Below, piece by piece: positions 44,870 to 56,266 of a stretch of 64,000 nucleotides of DNA. This DNA is from G965240365 sp965240365. Its GTDB lineage: Bacteria > Pseudomonadota > Gammaproteobacteria > Eutrophobiales > Eutrophobiaceae. The number at the start of each line of letters is the position of its first letter. The stretch's first letter is position 1. The position numbers and the translations under genes are program-made. The DNA lies in NCBI GenBank assembly GCA_965240365.1, contig OZ251218.1:1612001-1676000 (forward strand). Direction: 5' to 3'. The notes below the pieces were generated by a model, which saw nothing but the letters and a program-made list of their open reading frames with translations, was not told the origin of the DNA and ran no database searches.

Positions 44870-44925
44870 TGCAGAGCGCTCTCCTGAAATTTGATCCGGT
44901 TGATGTGGCCTTGCGCGGGTCTCGG

Positions 44926-45729
44926 TCATTCGTTAGAAAAAAATAAACGTTTAAGTTCCGCGCCGGGGTCTTTGGCCTTCATAAACGCCTCGCCAATCAA
45001 AAAGGCGTTAACGTTATTTTTACGCATCAGTTTAACGTCTGCCCGGCTTTGTATGCCGCTTTCAGTCACGACCGTGCGGTCCCGAAACACATCGCTCAAC
45101 AGGCCGAGCGTGGTGTCCAGGCGGGTTTCAAAGGTATGCAGGTTGCGGTTGTTGATGCCGATCAGCGGCGTGCGCAGCATCATGCCGCGTTCCAGTTCTT
45201 CACGGTCATGGACTTCGACCAGCACATCCAGCCCGGTCTCGGCGGCCGCGCCGACCAGATCCTGCATCTGCATGTCCGAGCCGGCCGCGGCGATGATCAG
45301 AATACAGTCGGCGCCAATGACTTTGGCCTCATAGACCTGGTAGGGGTCGATCATGAAATCCTTGCGCAGCACCGGCAGTTCACAGGCCGCGCGGGCCTGT
45401 TGCAAATGTTCATCGGAACCCTTGAAAAACGCAATGTCGGTCAATACCGACAGACAACTGGCGCCGGCCTCGGCGTAGCTCGCGGCGATGGCGGCGGCCT
45501 CGAAATCTTCCCGGATGACGCCGCGGCTGGGCGAGGCCCGCTTTAGCTCGGCGATAACAGCCGGCCGGCCGGTTGCAATGCTGGCCAGCAGATGCGAGGT
45601 AAAACCGCGCGCCTCGGGACAATCGGCGGCGCGCTGCCTGATCTCGGCCAGCGGCGTTTTACGCCTGGTTTCGGCAACATATTCCGCTTTATACTCAAGT
45701 ATCGTCCTTAATATATCGGGCATCGGCAT
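44926..45729 (-). CDS. trpC: Indole-3-glycerol phosphate synthase
   Basis: Tryptophan pathway step from CdRP to indole-3-glycerol phosphate. The 267-residue TIM barrel has [32 protein letters not shown] and [11 protein letters not shown] with the active-site residues. Single-domain (no TrpF fusion). It starts 4 bp after trpD. Confidence 0.96.
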   Translation of the reverse strand: MPMPDILRTILEYKAEYVAETRRKTPLAEIRQRAADCPEARGFTSHLLASIATGRPAVIAELKRASPSRGVIREDFEAAAIAASYAEAGASCLSVLTDIAFFKGSDEHLQQARAACELPVLRKDFMIDPYQVYEAKVIGADCILIIAAAGSDMQMQDLVGAAAETGLDVLVEVHDREELERGMMLRTPLIGINNRNLHTFETRLDTTLGLLSDVFRDRTVVTESGIQSRADVKLMRKNNVNAFLIGEAFMKAKDPGAELKRLFFSNE

Positions 45730-45733
45730 GGGG

Positions 45734-46756
45734 CTAATGTTTGAAAGAGCGGCTGTGCGCTATCAATTGTTGCAGTTTTTGTCTGGCCGCCCCACTTTTG
45801 ATGAGCTCTGCCGCGCGCATAACGCCGTCCTGGATGGAATCGGCCTGTCCGGCCGCATAAATGGCCGCGCCGGCATTGAGGCTGACAATATCCCTGGCCG
45901 CGCCCGCGCGGTTGTCCAGCACGGCCCGCATCATCGCCAGGCTTTCCTGTGCGTCCTTAACCACAAGCTGGCCGGCGTCTTGCGCTTTCAGGCCGAAGTC
46001 ATCCGGCCTGACGCTATAATGTTCAAGCCGGCCCTGCTTTAATTCGCTGATCCGGGTGGGGGCGGCAATGCTGATCTCATCCATGCCGTCGTCGGCGTGC
46101 ACGATCAGCACATGGTTGCTGCCAAGCTGCCTGAGCGTTTCCGCGAGCGGTTCCAGCCAGGCGCGGTTATAGACGCCGATGACCTGATTCGGCGCGCCGG
46201 CCGGGTTGGTCAATGGCCCGAGCACATTAAACAGGGTGCGAATACCCAATTCGCGCCGCGGCCCGAGCGCATGTTTTGTCGCGGCATGATGCAGCGGCGC
46301 AAACATAAAGCCGATGTTCACGGTTTCGATACAGCTTGCTATCTCTGCGGGCTTGAGTTCAAGGTTGACGCCGGCCGCCTCCAGCACGTCCGCGCTGCCG
46401 GATTTGCCCGAGACCGAGCGATTGCCGTGTTTGGCGACCCGGGCCCCGCTGGCCGCCACCACAAAGGCCGCGGCCGTGGAAATATTGAAGGTGTTGGTCC
46501 CGTCGCCGCCGGTGCCGCAGGTATCGACCAGACCGGTTTTATCGACCTCCACCCGGCTGGCCAGTTCGCGCATGACCCGGGCCGCAGCCGTGATCTCGGC
46601 CACGCTCTCACCCTTCAGGCGCAGGGCCACGAGCAGGCCGCCGATCTGGGCCGGGGTCGCCTCGCCTTGCATCATGGCCCGCATCACGGCGTGCATATCG
46701 GCCTCGCTTAAATCATGCCCGCCGATGATTTCATTGAGCGCGGTTTGTATGTTCAT
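45734..46756 (-). CDS. trpD: Anthranilate phosphoribosyltransferase
   Basis: Transfers phosphoribose from PRPP to anthranilate. The 340-residue protein has the PRPP-binding [18 protein letters not shown] and [19 protein letters not shown]. It lies 522 bp downstream of trpG across a repeat cluster, whereas these two genes are usually adjacent in this group, so trpDC may need its own promoter. Confidence 0.96.
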   Translation of the reverse strand: MNIQTALNEIIGGHDLSEADMHAVMRAMMQGEATPAQIGGLLVALRLKGESVAEITAAARVMRELASRVEVDKTGLVDTCGTGGDGTNTFNISTAAAFVVAASGARVAKHGNRSVSGKSGSADVLEAAGVNLELKPAEIASCIETVNIGFMFAPLHHAATKHALGPRRELGIRTLFNVLGPLTNPAGAPNQVIGVYNRAWLEPLAETLRQLGSNHVLIVHADDGMDEISIAAPTRISELKQGRLEHYSVRPDDFGLKAQDAGQLVVKDAQESLAMMRAVLDNRAGAARDIVSLNAGAAIYAAGQADSIQDGVMRAAELIKSGAARQKLQQLIAHSRSFKH

Positions 46757-46825
46757 TTTTGTCGTTTTGGTTCTGCTTGCCGGGTCATTCCGGCGGTTCA
46801 GTATAGCAGCTAATCCGCAGATTAC

Positions 46826-47252
46826 GCAGACCTGCCTGTGGCAGGCAGGTTAACGCAGATTGTGTGTTGTACGGGTTGGTTTGTTGCTGGCGGGTGGGAA
46901 TGGTGGAGAGTGGATTTCAGTTATGTTGTCATTCCCGCCTGGGCGGGAATGGGTTGTTTTTCCTGGATTCCAGCTTTCGCTGGAATGACGGAGTGCTGAT
47001 TTGATGCGTTGTCGTCATTTTGATCGGCCTGTTGCAGGAAGGACGGAATGACAACGGGGGCCTTGTCTTCACTCCCCCGTCATTCCCAGCACTCCGTCAT
47101 TCCGGCCTGCCTGCGGCAGGCAGGCCGGAATGATGGAGTGGCGCGGATGGCCTTGAAAGTTGCCGGGATGCCTCTTACCTTTTCGTCGTCATTCCGGCGA
47201 AAGCCGGAATCCAGTGGTTAATAAAATCCATTCCCGCTCGCGGGAATGACGA
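46826..47252. repeat. Cluster of palindromic repeats between trpG and trpD
   Basis: In order: an isolated palindrome (CCTGCCTGTGGCAGGCAGG) near 46832; a 149-bp composite (46927-47075) that recurs inverted at 57777-57925; a further GTCATTCC repeat with a palindrome (GGCCTGCCTGCGGCAGGCAG) near 47104; and a standard unit at about 47188-47252 preceded by TTGCCGGGATG as at 7480. No gene is visible in the 522 bp. Confidence 0.85.
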
Positions 47253-47278
47253 CATGTTTGCCGCTTTGCTCTCGCCCA

Positions 47279-47875
47279 TCAGGCAGGCTTTGCCCGATCC
47301 CCGGCAAGGAAGTTCTGCAACAATTCATGCCCGCAGGCCGTGAGGATCGATTCCGGGTGAAACTGCACGCCGGACACGGGCCAGGTCTTGTGTCTCAAAC
47401 CCATGATCTCGTCCATATTGCCGGACTTGTCCCGGGTCCAGGCCGTTATTTCCAGGCAATCCGGCAGTGACGCCTTCTCGACAATCAGGGAATGATAGCG
47501 GGTCGCGGTAAACGGGTTTTCGGCGCCCCGGAATACATCCGTGCCGTTGTGATAAATATCCGAGGTCTTGCCGTGCATGATGTCACGCGCCTGAATGACC
47601 CGGCCGCCAAAGGCCTGACCGATGCTCTGATGGCCGAGGCAAACGCCGAGTATCGGGATCCGCGCCTTAAAATGTTTGATCACATCAATGGAAATGCCGG
47701 CCTCGTTGGGCGTGCAGGGGCCGGGCGAGATCACAATATGGGCCGGCCGCAGGGCCTCGATCGCCTCCAGCGTGAGCGCGTCGTTACGGTGTACGCAAAC
47801 GTCCTGCTCCAGCTCGCCCAGATATTGCACCAGGTTGTAGGTAAAGGAGTCGTAGTTGTCGATCATCAATAACAT
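47279..47875 (-). CDS. trpG: Anthranilate synthase glutaminase subunit
   Basis: Class I glutamine amidotransferase supplying ammonia to TrpE. The 198-residue protein has the nucleophile in [10 protein letters not shown] and His/Glu in GVQFHPESI. It may also serve p-aminobenzoate synthesis (PabA), as in other bacteria with one copy. It is 14 bp after trpE. Confidence 0.95.
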   Translation of the reverse strand: MLLMIDNYDSFTYNLVQYLGELEQDVCVHRNDALTLEAIEALRPAHIVISPGPCTPNEAGISIDVIKHFKARIPILGVCLGHQSIGQAFGGRVIQARDIMHGKTSDIYHNGTDVFRGAENPFTATRYHSLIVEKASLPDCLEITAWTRDKSGNMDEIMGLRHKTWPVSGVQFHPESILTACGHELLQNFLAGDRAKPA

Positions 47876-47889
47876 CAGACTTATTCCCG

Positions 47890-49371
47890 TTATCCGTTTA
47901 GTCCCCGTTCGGCCAGGCTGACCGCGCGAAAGATCGCCCGGCCTTTATTCAGGGTTTCTTCCCATTCATTTTCGGGCACGGAATCCGCGACAATGCCGCA
48001 GCCGGCCTGTATATGCAGGGTCTTGTCCTTGATCACCGCGGTGCGAATCGCAATGGCCGTATCCATATTGCCGTTCCAGGATAAATAGCCCACCGCGCCG
48101 GAATAGACGCCGCGCTTGACCGGTTCCAGTTCGGCGATGATCTCCATCGCCCGGATCTTGGGCGCGCCCGAGATGGTGCCGGCCGGAAACGTGGCCCGCA
48201 ATACATCAATGGCGTTCATATTGTCTTTTAAGCGCCCGCTCACGTTCGAGACGATATGCATCACATGCGAATAGCGCTCGATGAGCATTTTATCGGTCAG
48301 TCTGACACTGCCCGGGACGGCAACGCGGCCGACATCATTACGGCCCAGATCGATCAGCATTAAATGCTCGGCCAGTTCTTTGGGATCATTCAATAGTTCC
48401 CGTTCCAGCGCAAGATCGGCCGCCTCGTCCCGGCCGCGGGGCCGGGTCCCGGCCAGGGGTCTGACCGTGATCGTATTGTCTTCCAGTCTCACCAATATCT
48501 CGGGGGAGGCCCCGACGATCTGGAATCCGCCCAGATCCAGCAAATACATATAAGGCGAAGGGTTAAGGCAGCGCAGGGCCCGGTACAGATTAACGGGGCC
48601 GGATTCAAACGGGATAGAAAGCCGCTGTGATAACACCACCTGCATCGCGTCGCCCGCGACAATGTATTGCTTGATCCGGTCAACGGCCGCCAGAAAGTCG
48701 GCGCGCGTGAAGCCGGACACGAAGTCGGCTTCATTAACCCTGCGCGGCGGCCTATCGTCCGCGCGGCGGAGTTGCCGCCTGACCAGGGTTTCGGCCAGTT
48801 CAGCAAGGCGGCGGTTGGTTTTGTCGAATGCCAGAGGCTCGGCCGGGTCGGCATGGATGATGATATAGAGCTTGCCTCTGAGATTATCAAACACCACGAT
48901 CTCATCCGACACCATGAGCAGAATATCCGGGCAGGCCAGCGGGTCCGGTCTGGCGCCGTGATTTAGACGCGGCTCGATATAGCGAATCGTTTCATAAGAA
49001 AAATAACCCACCAGGCCGCCATTAAAACGCGGCATCCCTTCGATCTCCGCCACCCGGTATTGCTGCTGAATACGCTGAATCTCCGCCAGCGGATCGGTCA
49101 CCTGATATTCCCTGACGGTCTTGCCGTGTTCCTTGATCGAGCAGGTGTTGTCCCGGATGGCGATGATCGTTCCGGCAGGCAGGCCAATGATCGAATAACG
49201 CCCCCATTTTTCGCCGCCCTGCACCGATTCAAACAGATAGGAACAGGGCGCATGGCACAATTTCATATAAGTGCTGAGCGGCGTGTCCAGATCAGCCAGG
49301 ACTTCACGCATCAGGGGAATGCGGTTATAGCCCTCGGCCGCCAGCCGTTTGAACTCGGCCGCGCTGATCAT
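47890..49371 (-). CDS. trpE: Anthranilate synthase component I
   Basis: Chorismate to anthranilate. The 493-residue protein has the chorismate-binding core [25 protein letters not shown] and [16 protein letters not shown], and the N-terminal LLES-type tryptophan feedback region ([16 protein letters not shown]). Its start overlaps the gph stop (ATGA). Confidence 0.95.
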   Translation of the reverse strand: MISAAEFKRLAAEGYNRIPLMREVLADLDTPLSTYMKLCHAPCSYLFESVQGGEKWGRYSIIGLPAGTIIAIRDNTCSIKEHGKTVREYQVTDPLAEIQRIQQQYRVAEIEGMPRFNGGLVGYFSYETIRYIEPRLNHGARPDPLACPDILLMVSDEIVVFDNLRGKLYIIIHADPAEPLAFDKTNRRLAELAETLVRRQLRRADDRPPRRVNEADFVSGFTRADFLAAVDRIKQYIVAGDAMQVVLSQRLSIPFESGPVNLYRALRCLNPSPYMYLLDLGGFQIVGASPEILVRLEDNTITVRPLAGTRPRGRDEAADLALERELLNDPKELAEHLMLIDLGRNDVGRVAVPGSVRLTDKMLIERYSHVMHIVSNVSGRLKDNMNAIDVLRATFPAGTISGAPKIRAMEIIAELEPVKRGVYSGAVGYLSWNGNMDTAIAIRTAVIKDKTLHIQAGCGIVADSVPENEWEETLNKGRAIFRAVSLAERGLNG

Positions 49372-50045
49372 GCCGGCTTGAACAGGGCCGGCAGCGCGGC
49401 CAGGGAATCAATCACGGCGTCCGGCTTCGTTTCATGTATGTCCTGACCGCCATGATAGCCATAACTGACACAGACGATTTGAAACCCCGCGGCGCGGGCC
49501 GCCCTGACATCGGTTTCCGAATCGCCCACCATCAATGAGCGCTCCGGCGCTTTTTGCAACACCGAGGCCGCGTGCAGCAGCGGCAGCGGATCCGGTTTTT
49601 TCTTCGGCAGGGTATCGCCGGCAACAATAATGCTCATGGCGTCCAGGAGACCCAGTTTGTCCAGCAGCGGCCTGACAAATTGCCCGGCCTTATTGGTCAC
49701 GCAACCCAGCTTGATATTTTGCCGCCTGAGCGCCTCAAGGCCCTCGCGCACGCCCGGATAACAGTGGCTGAGTTTGCACACATTGACATGGTATAAGCGC
49801 ATGAATCCGGCCCGGGCCTGCCGGTGTAATTCGGCTTCGGCCCGGCCGTCAAAATCGTTGGTCAGGGCGCGGTGCAGCAGCCTTTCCAGGCCGTTGCCGA
49901 TCCAGCCGCGAATGGCCGCCGCCGGTCTTGGCGGCCGCCCCAGCCGCTTTAATGTCTGGTTGACGCAAGCGGCGATATCCGGCAATGAATCGACCAGGGT
50001 GCCGTCCAGATCCAGCAGGACCAGTTCCGGGGTTGCGATTGTCAT
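49368..50045 (-). CDS. gph: Phosphoglycolate phosphatase
   Basis: HAD-superfamily phosphatase of 225 residues, removing 2-phosphoglycolate. The motifs are [11 protein letters not shown], the Lys/Thr region (GCVTNKAG), and [19 protein letters not shown] 50045 is taken; a frame open to 50252 would read 69 extra residues across rpe. The order rpe-gph-trpE is typical of Pseudomonas-like gammaproteobacteria. Confidence 0.92.
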   Translation of the reverse strand: MTIATPELVLLDLDGTLVDSLPDIAACVNQTLKRLGRPPRPAAAIRGWIGNGLERLLHRALTNDFDGRAEAELHRQARAGFMRLYHVNVCKLSHCYPGVREGLEALRRQNIKLGCVTNKAGQFVRPLLDKLGLLDAMSIIVAGDTLPKKKPDPLPLLHAASVLQKAPERSLMVGDSETDVRAARAAGFQIVCVSYGYHGGQDIHETKPDAVIDSLAALPALFKPA

Positions 50046-50052
50046 CGCCCGC

Positions 50053-50748
50053 TCATGCCGCCGGAATTTGTTGCGGGGCCCGGGCCAGCGCCAGTTCCGC
50101 GCGCATGGCCGCAATTGTCGCCTGATAGTCGCCGCTGCCGAAGATGGCCGAGCCGGCCACAAAGGTGTCTGCGCCGGCCTCGGCGATCGCGCGAATATTA
50201 TCCACCTTGACGCCGCCGTCGATCTCAAGGCGGATAGCCCGGCCGCTGGCATCGATCATTGTTCTCGCTTGCTTGAGTTTGGCCAATGCCGACGGGATAA
50301 ACGCCTGGCCGCCGAAACCGGGATTCACCGACATCAGCAGGATCATGTCGAGCCGGTCGATGACATGCTCAAGCACGGCCAGCGGCGTGGCCGGGTTAAA
50401 TACCAGCCCGGCCTTGCAGCCGTTGGCGCGGATCAACTGCAAGCTGCGATCAATATGCTCCGTGGCCTCGGGATGGAAGGTGATATAGCTCGCGCCGGCC
50501 GCGGCGCATTCGGCAATGATGCGATCCACCGGTTTCACCATCAAATGCACATCAAGCGGCGCCTTGATACCGAAATCACGCAAGGCCCGCACCGCGATGG
50601 GGCCAAAGCTCAGGTTGGGGACATAATGGTTATCCATGAGATCCACATGCACCATATCGGCGCCGGCCCTGATGGCCGCGGCGGTATCCTCGCCGAGGCG
50701 GGCCAGGTCCGCGGCCAGGATAGAGGCTGAGATAAGCGGGTCCTGCAT
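50053..50748 (-). CDS. rpe: Ribulose-phosphate 3-epimerase
   Basis: Interconverts ribulose-5-phosphate and xylulose-5-phosphate. The 231-residue TIM barrel has [32 protein letters not shown] with metal ligands and catalytic Asp, and [12 protein letters not shown]. It is the first gene of the rpe-gph-trpEG run. Confidence 0.96.
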   Translation of the reverse strand: MQDPLISASILAADLARLGEDTAAAIRAGADMVHVDLMDNHYVPNLSFGPIAVRALRDFGIKAPLDVHLMVKPVDRIIAECAAAGASYITFHPEATEHIDRSLQLIRANGCKAGLVFNPATPLAVLEHVIDRLDMILLMSVNPGFGGQAFIPSALAKLKQARTMIDASGRAIRLEIDGGVKVDNIRAIAEAGADTFVAGSAIFGSGDYQATIAAMRAELALARAPQQIPAA

Positions 50749-50902
50749 CGTTAAATACTGTCTGTTTCAGGCAAACTCAAAAACAAATCACTTTAACCGA
50801 TCAGCCCCGCCATAGCCACCGCTGGCCGCCTGTTGTCGGGAATCTATTGCGAGTGACGTACGGGGCTTTGCGGGCTGTTGCCTTTCCTGTCGTCGACCCC
50901 GT

Positions 50903-50973
50903 TGTCATTCCGCCCTGCCTGCGGCAGGCAGGGCGGAAATGGATTGCATAAACTGCCGGATTCCCGCTTTCAC
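50903..50973. repeat. GTCATTCC repeat with nested palindrome
   Basis: TGTCATTCCGCC is followed by a palindrome (CCTGCCTGCGGCAGGCAGGG), then GGATTGCATAAACTGCCGGA, a diverged unit. It lies in the 281-bp divergent gap between rpe and the CinA-like gene. Confidence 0.75.
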
Positions 50974-51029
50974 AGCAACGAAGAACACGGGTATGATCCG
51001 GTCCCGGCTTGTGCAAATAACACGGATTT

Positions 51030-51797
51030 ATGACCCACCCTCAAAAAACACCCAAAACGGCCGGCGTTGTGGTTATCGGCAATGAAATCCTGTCCGGCCG
51101 CACCCAGGATAAAAATATCGCCTATATCGGCAGGTATCTGGAAAATCTGGGCATCGTGCTGGCGGAAGTCACGGTGATTCCCGACATCGAACAACGGATC
51201 ATTGCCAGGGTCTCCGCCTACGCCAAAGACTATGACTATGTGTTTACCACGGGCGGCATCGGCCCGACCCATGACGATATCACCACAGCGGCCATCGCCG
51301 GGGCCTTTGCCGTGGGCGTGGAACGGCGGCCGGAGGCGGTGGCGCGTATGGAGGGCTACTATGAAGCGGGCGCGTTGACCGAGGCGCGCCTGAAGATGGC
51401 GGATGTGCCCGAGGGGGCGATCCTCATTGATAACCCCGTCAGCGCCGCGCCCGGCTATCAGATCAATAATGTGTTCGTGCTGGCCGGTGTGCCCGTCATC
51501 ATGCAGGCCATGCTGAATGGCCTCAACGACAGGCTCACGGGCGGCCCGCCCATCCTGACGGCCAGCGTCACCACCAGCCTGACCGAGAGCAGGCTGGCGG
51601 ACGGCATGGCCAAAATCCAGCGGGAGACGGACGCGGTCAATATCGGCAGCTACCCTTATTTCCGGCATGGAAGACCGGGGGTGAATGTGGTCCTGCGCGC
51701 CACCGATAAACCCCTGCTAAAGAGGCAGTATGCGGCGATACTCAAACTGGTCGAACACTGCGGCGGCCGGGTCCTGGAACAAAACTTCCCGGAATAA
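51030..51797 (+). CDS. Molybdopterin-binding (CinA N-terminal/MoaB-like) domain protein
   Basis: A 255-residue protein with the CinA-N/MogA fold: GVVVIGNEILSGRTQDKN at the N-terminus and FTTGGIGPTHDDITT in the middle. In full-length CinA this domain is an ADP-ribose pyrophosphatase fused to a nicotinamide-nucleotide deamidase; here the deamidase half is absent. A nucleotide-pyrophosphatase role is possible but not shown. Confidence 0.85.
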   Translation: MTHPQKTPKTAGVVVIGNEILSGRTQDKNIAYIGRYLENLGIVLAEVTVIPDIEQRIIARVSAYAKDYDYVFTTGGIGPTHDDITTAAIAGAFAVGVERRPEAVARMEGYYEAGALTEARLKMADVPEGAILIDNPVSAAPGYQINNVFVLAGVPVIMQAMLNGLNDRLTGGPPILTASVTTSLTESRLADGMAKIQRETDAVNIGSYPYFRHGRPGVNVVLRATDKPLLKRQYAAILKLVEHCGGRVLEQNFPE

Positions 51798-51915
51798 CCG
51801 CCTTGCATCCGGCCGAAACCGGCTGGCAACGCGGCGCGCGGCCTGGCCCGATCCACGGAAACTATCTTTTTGATAGCGGGTCATAGCGGGTTTAATCCAG
51901 CCCCGGCAAATCATT

Positions 51916-52338
51916 ATGGAATCCGCTGAAAAGATAAAAAATGCCCTGTTCATCCTGCGCCTCGGCGTGTTCATTGTCATGTTCATGTGGACGCTTGATA
52001 AGTTTATCAACCCGGACAATGCGGCACGGGTGTTTGAGACCTTCTATTTTATCTCCGGGCCCGGTGATTCGGACTTCTACCTCATCGGCTTCATCCAGCT
52101 ACTCATCATCCTGGCCTTTGTCAGCGCCTATAAACGACAATACAGCTATCTGGCGGTGCTGATCATGCACGCGATTTCCACGTTAAGCAGCTTCGCGCGC
52201 TATCTGGATCCCTGGACCTCCCCCAACCTGCTGTTCTTTGCGGCCTGGCCCATGCTGGCCGCTATCTTCGTGCTTTACTATCTGAGAGACCTGGATACGA
52301 AATTCAGCCTGGACGGAGATCAGGCCGCGAAGTTGTAG
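51916..52338 (+). CDS. DoxX-like membrane protein
   Basis: A 140-residue protein with four predicted membrane helices (ILRLGVFIVMFMWTLDKF, YLIGFIQLLIILAFVSAY, and two more) and a short charged tail. This matches the DoxX-like family, whose biochemical role is unclear. No operon partner is evident: the CinA-like gene is 118 bp upstream and a repeat region follows. Confidence 0.75.
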   Translation: MESAEKIKNALFILRLGVFIVMFMWTLDKFINPDNAARVFETFYFISGPGDSDFYLIGFIQLLIILAFVSAYKRQYSYLAVLIMHAISTLSSFARYLDPWTSPNLLFFAAWPMLAAIFVLYYLRDLDTKFSLDGDQAAKL

Positions 52339-52345
52339 TAATAGC

Positions 52346-52500
52346 CGTCATTCCCGCTACGCGGCAATAGATAATAAAAACCACTGGATTCCGGCCTTCG
52401 CCTGCCTGCAGCAGGCAGGCGCTGCTCTACCACCTACGTCCTTGTAGGCGTGCCCTCACGCCGCATACAGGACATCCTGTCCATAAATGACGACGGGGTG
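52346..52500. repeat. Composite intergenic repeat
   Basis: Includes a GTCATTCCCGC unit, CCACTGGATTCCGGC, a palindrome (GCCTGCCTGCAGCAGGCAGG), CGCTGCTCTACCACCTAC as seen near 30055, and a short motif CCGCATACAGGACATCCTGT (52461-52480) that recurs at 59116 with one change. The rest of the 288-bp gap to 52626 carries two further variant palindromes (near 52525 and 52602). No gene. Confidence 0.75.
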
Positions 52501-52626
52501 TTGTTTTGGCTTTCCGTTATCCTGTCTGCCTCTAGCAGGCAGGTCGGAACAGGCCGCCGAGGAATCCGGGAAGGGTTCGCCGGGGTGATAGATGGCTTTC
52601 TCCGCCTGCTTACTACAGGCACGAAT

Positions 52627-53271
52627 TCAACCACGATCAAAGCAGGCGTTTTCGATAAAGTGCCGGGCCTGTCTGAACACTCGCCCGGACAGCAGCAGCC
52701 CGGCGTGGGAAACGGGCAGGCTGATGTGGTCGCTCATGCCGGTCAGGCTTGTCTCGGCGACCGCCACGACGCCGTCATTGGGCCTCGGGACAGCGGACAG
52801 GATCATGCCTGTGCCCAGGCGCAGGGTGCCGGCTATGACGCCGAGCGGCCGCCCGGCGGGCCATGCCGACAGCGGGCCGAGCAGGCCCTGCTCAATGCTC
52901 TTGCCCAGCAGCCTTTTGCCGCCCGGCCAGCCCGCCACCGTGCGCGCGGCCTGGCTGCTGTTGTTCGGCGTGCCCAGCATCACGGTCAGGCCCGGCCGCG
53001 CCAGCGGAAAGCGGGCAAGGTACTGCCTCAGAACCAGCCCACCCAGGCTGTGGCAGATAAAATGGATGTGTTCGGCCTCAAGGGCGTCTATCAATACGGC
53101 CAGCCGGGCGGCATTTTCCGCCAGCGAATGGCCGGTGCTGTCATATTTGAAGCGGATCGCGGCATAACCGGCCCGGCGGCAGCGGTATTGCAGCAGGCTC
53201 ATGTCCCAGCCGTTCATCCACAGGCCGTGGATCAGGACGATCCGCGCGGATAATGAGCGCCCTTGTCTCAA
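52627..53271 (-). CDS. Alpha/beta hydrolase (lipase-like)
   Basis: A 214-residue hydrolase. It has [14 protein letters not shown] (oxyanion region), the nucleophile in ICHSLGGLV, and downstream [10 protein letters not shown]. Late acidic residue and His (NDGVVAVAE and [12 protein letters not shown]) could complete the triad. It resembles the PGAP1/triacylglycerol lipase-like family; the substrate is not known and there is no signal peptide. Its start overlaps the nadA stop by 4 bp. Confidence 0.85.
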   Translation of the reverse strand: MRQGRSLSARIVLIHGLWMNGWDMSLLQYRCRRAGYAAIRFKYDSTGHSLAENAARLAVLIDALEAEHIHFICHSLGGLVLRQYLARFPLARPGLTVMLGTPNNSSQAARTVAGWPGGKRLLGKSIEQGLLGPLSAWPAGRPLGVIAGTLRLGTGMILSAVPRPNDGVVAVAETSLTGMSDHISLPVSHAGLLLSGRVFRQARHFIENACFDRG

Positions 53272-54341
53272 GCGTCATTGGCCAGGCGAATGCGCGCCTG
53301 GTCCCGGCTGAAGTCCAGCAGGCGTTGAATCGGCGCGCGCGCGCGTGCGGCGATGTCCCTGTCAACATGGATTTCATTGGCCCCGCTTGTCAATACCCGC
53401 GCCACTTTGCGCAGGCTGTTCATCGCCATCCAGGGGCAGTGGGCGCAACTGACACAGGTCGCGCTCTTGCCGGCCGTGGGCGCCTCGATCAGTATTTTTT
53501 CGGGCGCGGCCTGCCGCATCTTGTGGAAGATGCCCCGATCCGTGGCCACGATAAATTCTCTGGCGTCCATCTCCATGACGGCCTGGATCAGGCCGGTGGT
53601 GGAGCCGACCCGGTCGGCCTGGGCAATGACTGCGGCCGGCGACTCGGGATGCACCAGCACCCTGGCCTCGGGGCGGGCGCGGCGCAGCTTTTCAAGCTCC
53701 CGGCCCTTGAACTCTTCATGCACCACGCAGGCGCCCTGCCAGATCAGCAGGTCGGCGCCGGTTTCCTTTTGCACATAATCGCCCAGGTATTTATCCGGGG
53801 CCCAGATCATCTTTTTCCCGGCCGCGCTCAGGTGTTTGATCACGGCCACGGCGCTGCCGGAGGTCACCATCCAGTCTGCCCGCGCCTTGACGGCGGCGCT
53901 GGTGTTGGCATAAACCACGACCACCCGATCCGGATGGGCGTCGCAGAAGGCCGAGAAATCGGCCGCCGGGCAGCCGAGGTCCAGGGAGCAGTTCGCGTTG
54001 AGGTCCGGCATCAACACCCGTTTTTCCGGGTTCAGGATCTTGGCGGTCTCGCCCATGAATTTCACGCCGCAGACCAGCAGCGTGTCGGCCCCGGATTCAT
54101 GGCCGAAACGGGCCATGTCCAGCGAATCCGACACACAGCCGCCGGTTTCGTCCGCCAGCAACTGTAGCTCCGGTTCGGTGTAATAATGCGCGACCATGAC
54201 CGCGTTTTGCCTTTGCAACTCGGCCTTAACCCGGCGCGCCAGCCCGGCCCGTTCCTCGCTCTCGATGTCCTCAACGACGGTCGGCGGGATTTGTGCCCGC
54301 GGCAGGGTATGAGAATGATCAGTGATTTCTTCAACAGTCAT
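53268..54341 (-). CDS. nadA: Quinolinate synthase
   Basis: [4Fe-4S] enzyme condensing iminoaspartate and DHAP to quinolinate for NAD synthesis. The 357-residue protein has the cluster cysteines in [22 protein letters not shown] and [10 protein letters not shown], plus [21 protein letters not shown] 54341 follows AGGAG at seven bases; a frame open to 54416 would read across an element scar. Confidence 0.95.
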   Translation of the reverse strand: MTVEEITDHSHTLPRAQIPPTVVEDIESEERAGLARRVKAELQRQNAVMVAHYYTEPELQLLADETGGCVSDSLDMARFGHESGADTLLVCGVKFMGETAKILNPEKRVLMPDLNANCSLDLGCPAADFSAFCDAHPDRVVVVYANTSAAVKARADWMVTSGSAVAVIKHLSAAGKKMIWAPDKYLGDYVQKETGADLLIWQGACVVHEEFKGRELEKLRRARPEARVLVHPESPAAVIAQADRVGSTTGLIQAVMEMDAREFIVATDRGIFHKMRQAAPEKILIEAPTAGKSATCVSCAHCPWMAMNSLRKVARVLTSGANEIHVDRDIAARARAPIQRLLDFSRDQARIRLANDA

Positions 54342-54353
54342 AGCGAAGCTCCT

Positions 54354-54384
54354 GGGGCCTGCCAAAATAGTGTTAACAGGCCCT
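54354..54384. mobile_element. Remnant or scar of the MITE-like element
   Basis: GGGGCCTG joined directly to CCAAAATAGTGTTAACAGGCCCT: the two ends of the element at 6762/20948 with the interior missing. It lies 12 bp upstream of the nadA start. Downstream, GACAAGCAGACATT resembles the flank after copy 2. Confidence 0.6.
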
Positions 54385-54449
54385 GGCTTACTCGTCCCGC
54401 TTGGACAAGCAGACATTTTGACCGGCCCGCGGCCGGCGTGTTCCGGGCC

Positions 54450-56228
54450 TTACTGCGCCGGGGCCGAACCCGGCAATTTAATGCCTGCTTCCCGCAGTTG
54501 GCGCGCGCTGACCGGGGCCGGCGCCGCGCTCAGCGGGCAACTTGCGGTCTGCGTCTTCGGGAAGGCGATCACGTCACGGATCGAATCAAGTCCGGCCATG
54601 AGCATGACGGCGCGATCCAGCCCGAAGGCAATACCGCCATGCGGCGGGCAGCCGTATTCCAGGGCCTCAAGCAAAAAGCCGAATTTGGCGCTGGCTTCCT
54701 CGGCGCCGATGCCAAGCAGTTCCAGGATCGCGGCCTGCAGCCCGGCGTCGTGAATACGGATTGAACCGCCGCCCAGTTCGACACCGTTCAGCACCAGATC
54801 GTAGGCGCGGGATAATACCTTGCCCGGTTCCCGTTTAATGGCCTCAATATCGCGCGTGGCGGGCGCAGTGAACGGATGATGCAGGGCCGCCCAGCGCCCT
54901 TGCCCTTCGTTATATTCAAACAGCGGGAAATCAACGATCCAGGCCGGCGTCCATTTGGTCGTCAACAGCCCCTGATCATGCCCGAGCCGGTGGCGCAAGG
55001 CCCCCAGCGCGTCATTGACGATCCTGCTCCGATCCGCGCCGAAGAAAATCAGGTCGCCGGACTCTGCCCCGGCGCGGGCCATGATGCCGGCGATGACCTG
55101 GTCCGTTAAAAACTTCAGGATCGGTGATTGTAGGCCCGCGCGTCCGGCGGCGGCGTCATTGACCTTGATATAGGCCAGCCCGCGCGCGCCAAAGCGGCCC
55201 ACGTAGGCGGTGTAATCGTCAATCTCCTTGCGCGACAGCCGGCCGCCGCCGGGCAGGCGCAGGGCCGCGACCCGGCCGTTTGCCATATTGGCCGGGCCGG
55301 AAAAGACCTTGAACTCAACGGCCTTGACCAGATCACTGATCTCGGTCAAAACCAGCGGGTTGCGCAGGTCGGGCCGGTCGCTGCCATATTGCGCCAGGGC
55401 GGTGGCATAACTCAGGCGCGGGAACGGTGACGGGAGTTCGACATTCAGCGCTTCCCTGAATAAAGCCTGAATCATGGCCTCCATCAGCCCGGTAATCGCG
55501 GCCTCATCCATAAAAGACGTTTCGATATCCAGTTGGGTAAATTCCGGCTGTCGGTCGGCCCGTAGATCCTCATCGCGGAAACAGCGCGCGATTTGATAAT
55601 AGCGATCCAGGCCGGACATCATCAACAACTGTTTATAAAGCTGCGGCGATTGCGGCAGCGCGAAGAAATTGCCCGGATGGGTGCGACTCGGAACCAGATA
55701 ATCGCGCGCGCCCTCCGGCGTGGCGCGGGTCAGCATCGGCGTTTCGATATCCACAAAGCCCCGCGCATCCAGAAACGCGCGCAATTGTTTGATAACGCGC
55801 GCGCGCAGGCGCAGATTTTCCTGCATGGGCGGGCGGCGCAGGTCCACGTAGCGATATTTCAGCCGGATGTCATCGTGTACCTGCGCGTCATCCAGTTGAA
55901 AGGGCGGCGTTTTGGCCTTGTTCAGGATCTCGATCGTATGCCCGAGCACCTCCACCTCGCCGGTCGGTCGGTCGGGATTGACCGTGCCCGCGGGCCGCGG
56001 CCGCAGCCGGCCGCTGATCTGAATCACATATTCATTGCGCACGGAGTCGGCGATCCTGAAGGGCGCCGCCCGATCCGGGTCAAACACGACCTGGGCGATG
56101 CCCTCGCGGTCACGCAGATCTATGAAGATCACGCCGCCGTGGTCCCGGCGGCGATGCACCCAGCCGCACAGCCGGATTTCCTGATCGATATGGCTGCGGT
56201 TCAGTTCACCGCAATAATGACTGCGCAT
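54450..56228 (-). CDS. aspS: Aspartyl-tRNA synthetase
   Basis: Class II aminoacyl-tRNA synthetase of 592 residues. It has an N-terminal OB anticodon-binding domain ([20 protein letters not shown]), the class II motifs including [18 protein letters not shown], the bacterial GAD insertion (about 290-420), and [15 protein letters not shown] near the C-terminus. It is upstream of nadA and downstream of the DUF502 gene on the same strand. Confidence 0.96.
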   Translation of the reverse strand: MRSHYCGELNRSHIDQEIRLCGWVHRRRDHGGVIFIDLRDREGIAQVVFDPDRAAPFRIADSVRNEYVIQISGRLRPRPAGTVNPDRPTGEVEVLGHTIEILNKAKTPPFQLDDAQVHDDIRLKYRYVDLRRPPMQENLRLRARVIKQLRAFLDARGFVDIETPMLTRATPEGARDYLVPSRTHPGNFFALPQSPQLYKQLLMMSGLDRYYQIARCFRDEDLRADRQPEFTQLDIETSFMDEAAITGLMEAMIQALFREALNVELPSPFPRLSYATALAQYGSDRPDLRNPLVLTEISDLVKAVEFKVFSGPANMANGRVAALRLPGGGRLSRKEIDDYTAYVGRFGARGLAYIKVNDAAAGRAGLQSPILKFLTDQVIAGIMARAGAESGDLIFFGADRSRIVNDALGALRHRLGHDQGLLTTKWTPAWIVDFPLFEYNEGQGRWAALHHPFTAPATRDIEAIKREPGKVLSRAYDLVLNGVELGGGSIRIHDAGLQAAILELLGIGAEEASAKFGFLLEALEYGCPPHGGIAFGLDRAVMLMAGLDSIRDVIAFPKTQTASCPLSAAPAPVSARQLREAGIKLPGSAPAQ

Positions 56229-56266
56229 GGGTTGCTCCCTGTCTGGCCTGAAAAAAGCGTTGAATA

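Noticed and set aside
46826..47252. Possible CRISPR array in the repeat cluster
   Set aside because: Repeats vary in length and type and spacers are not regular; there are no cas genes.
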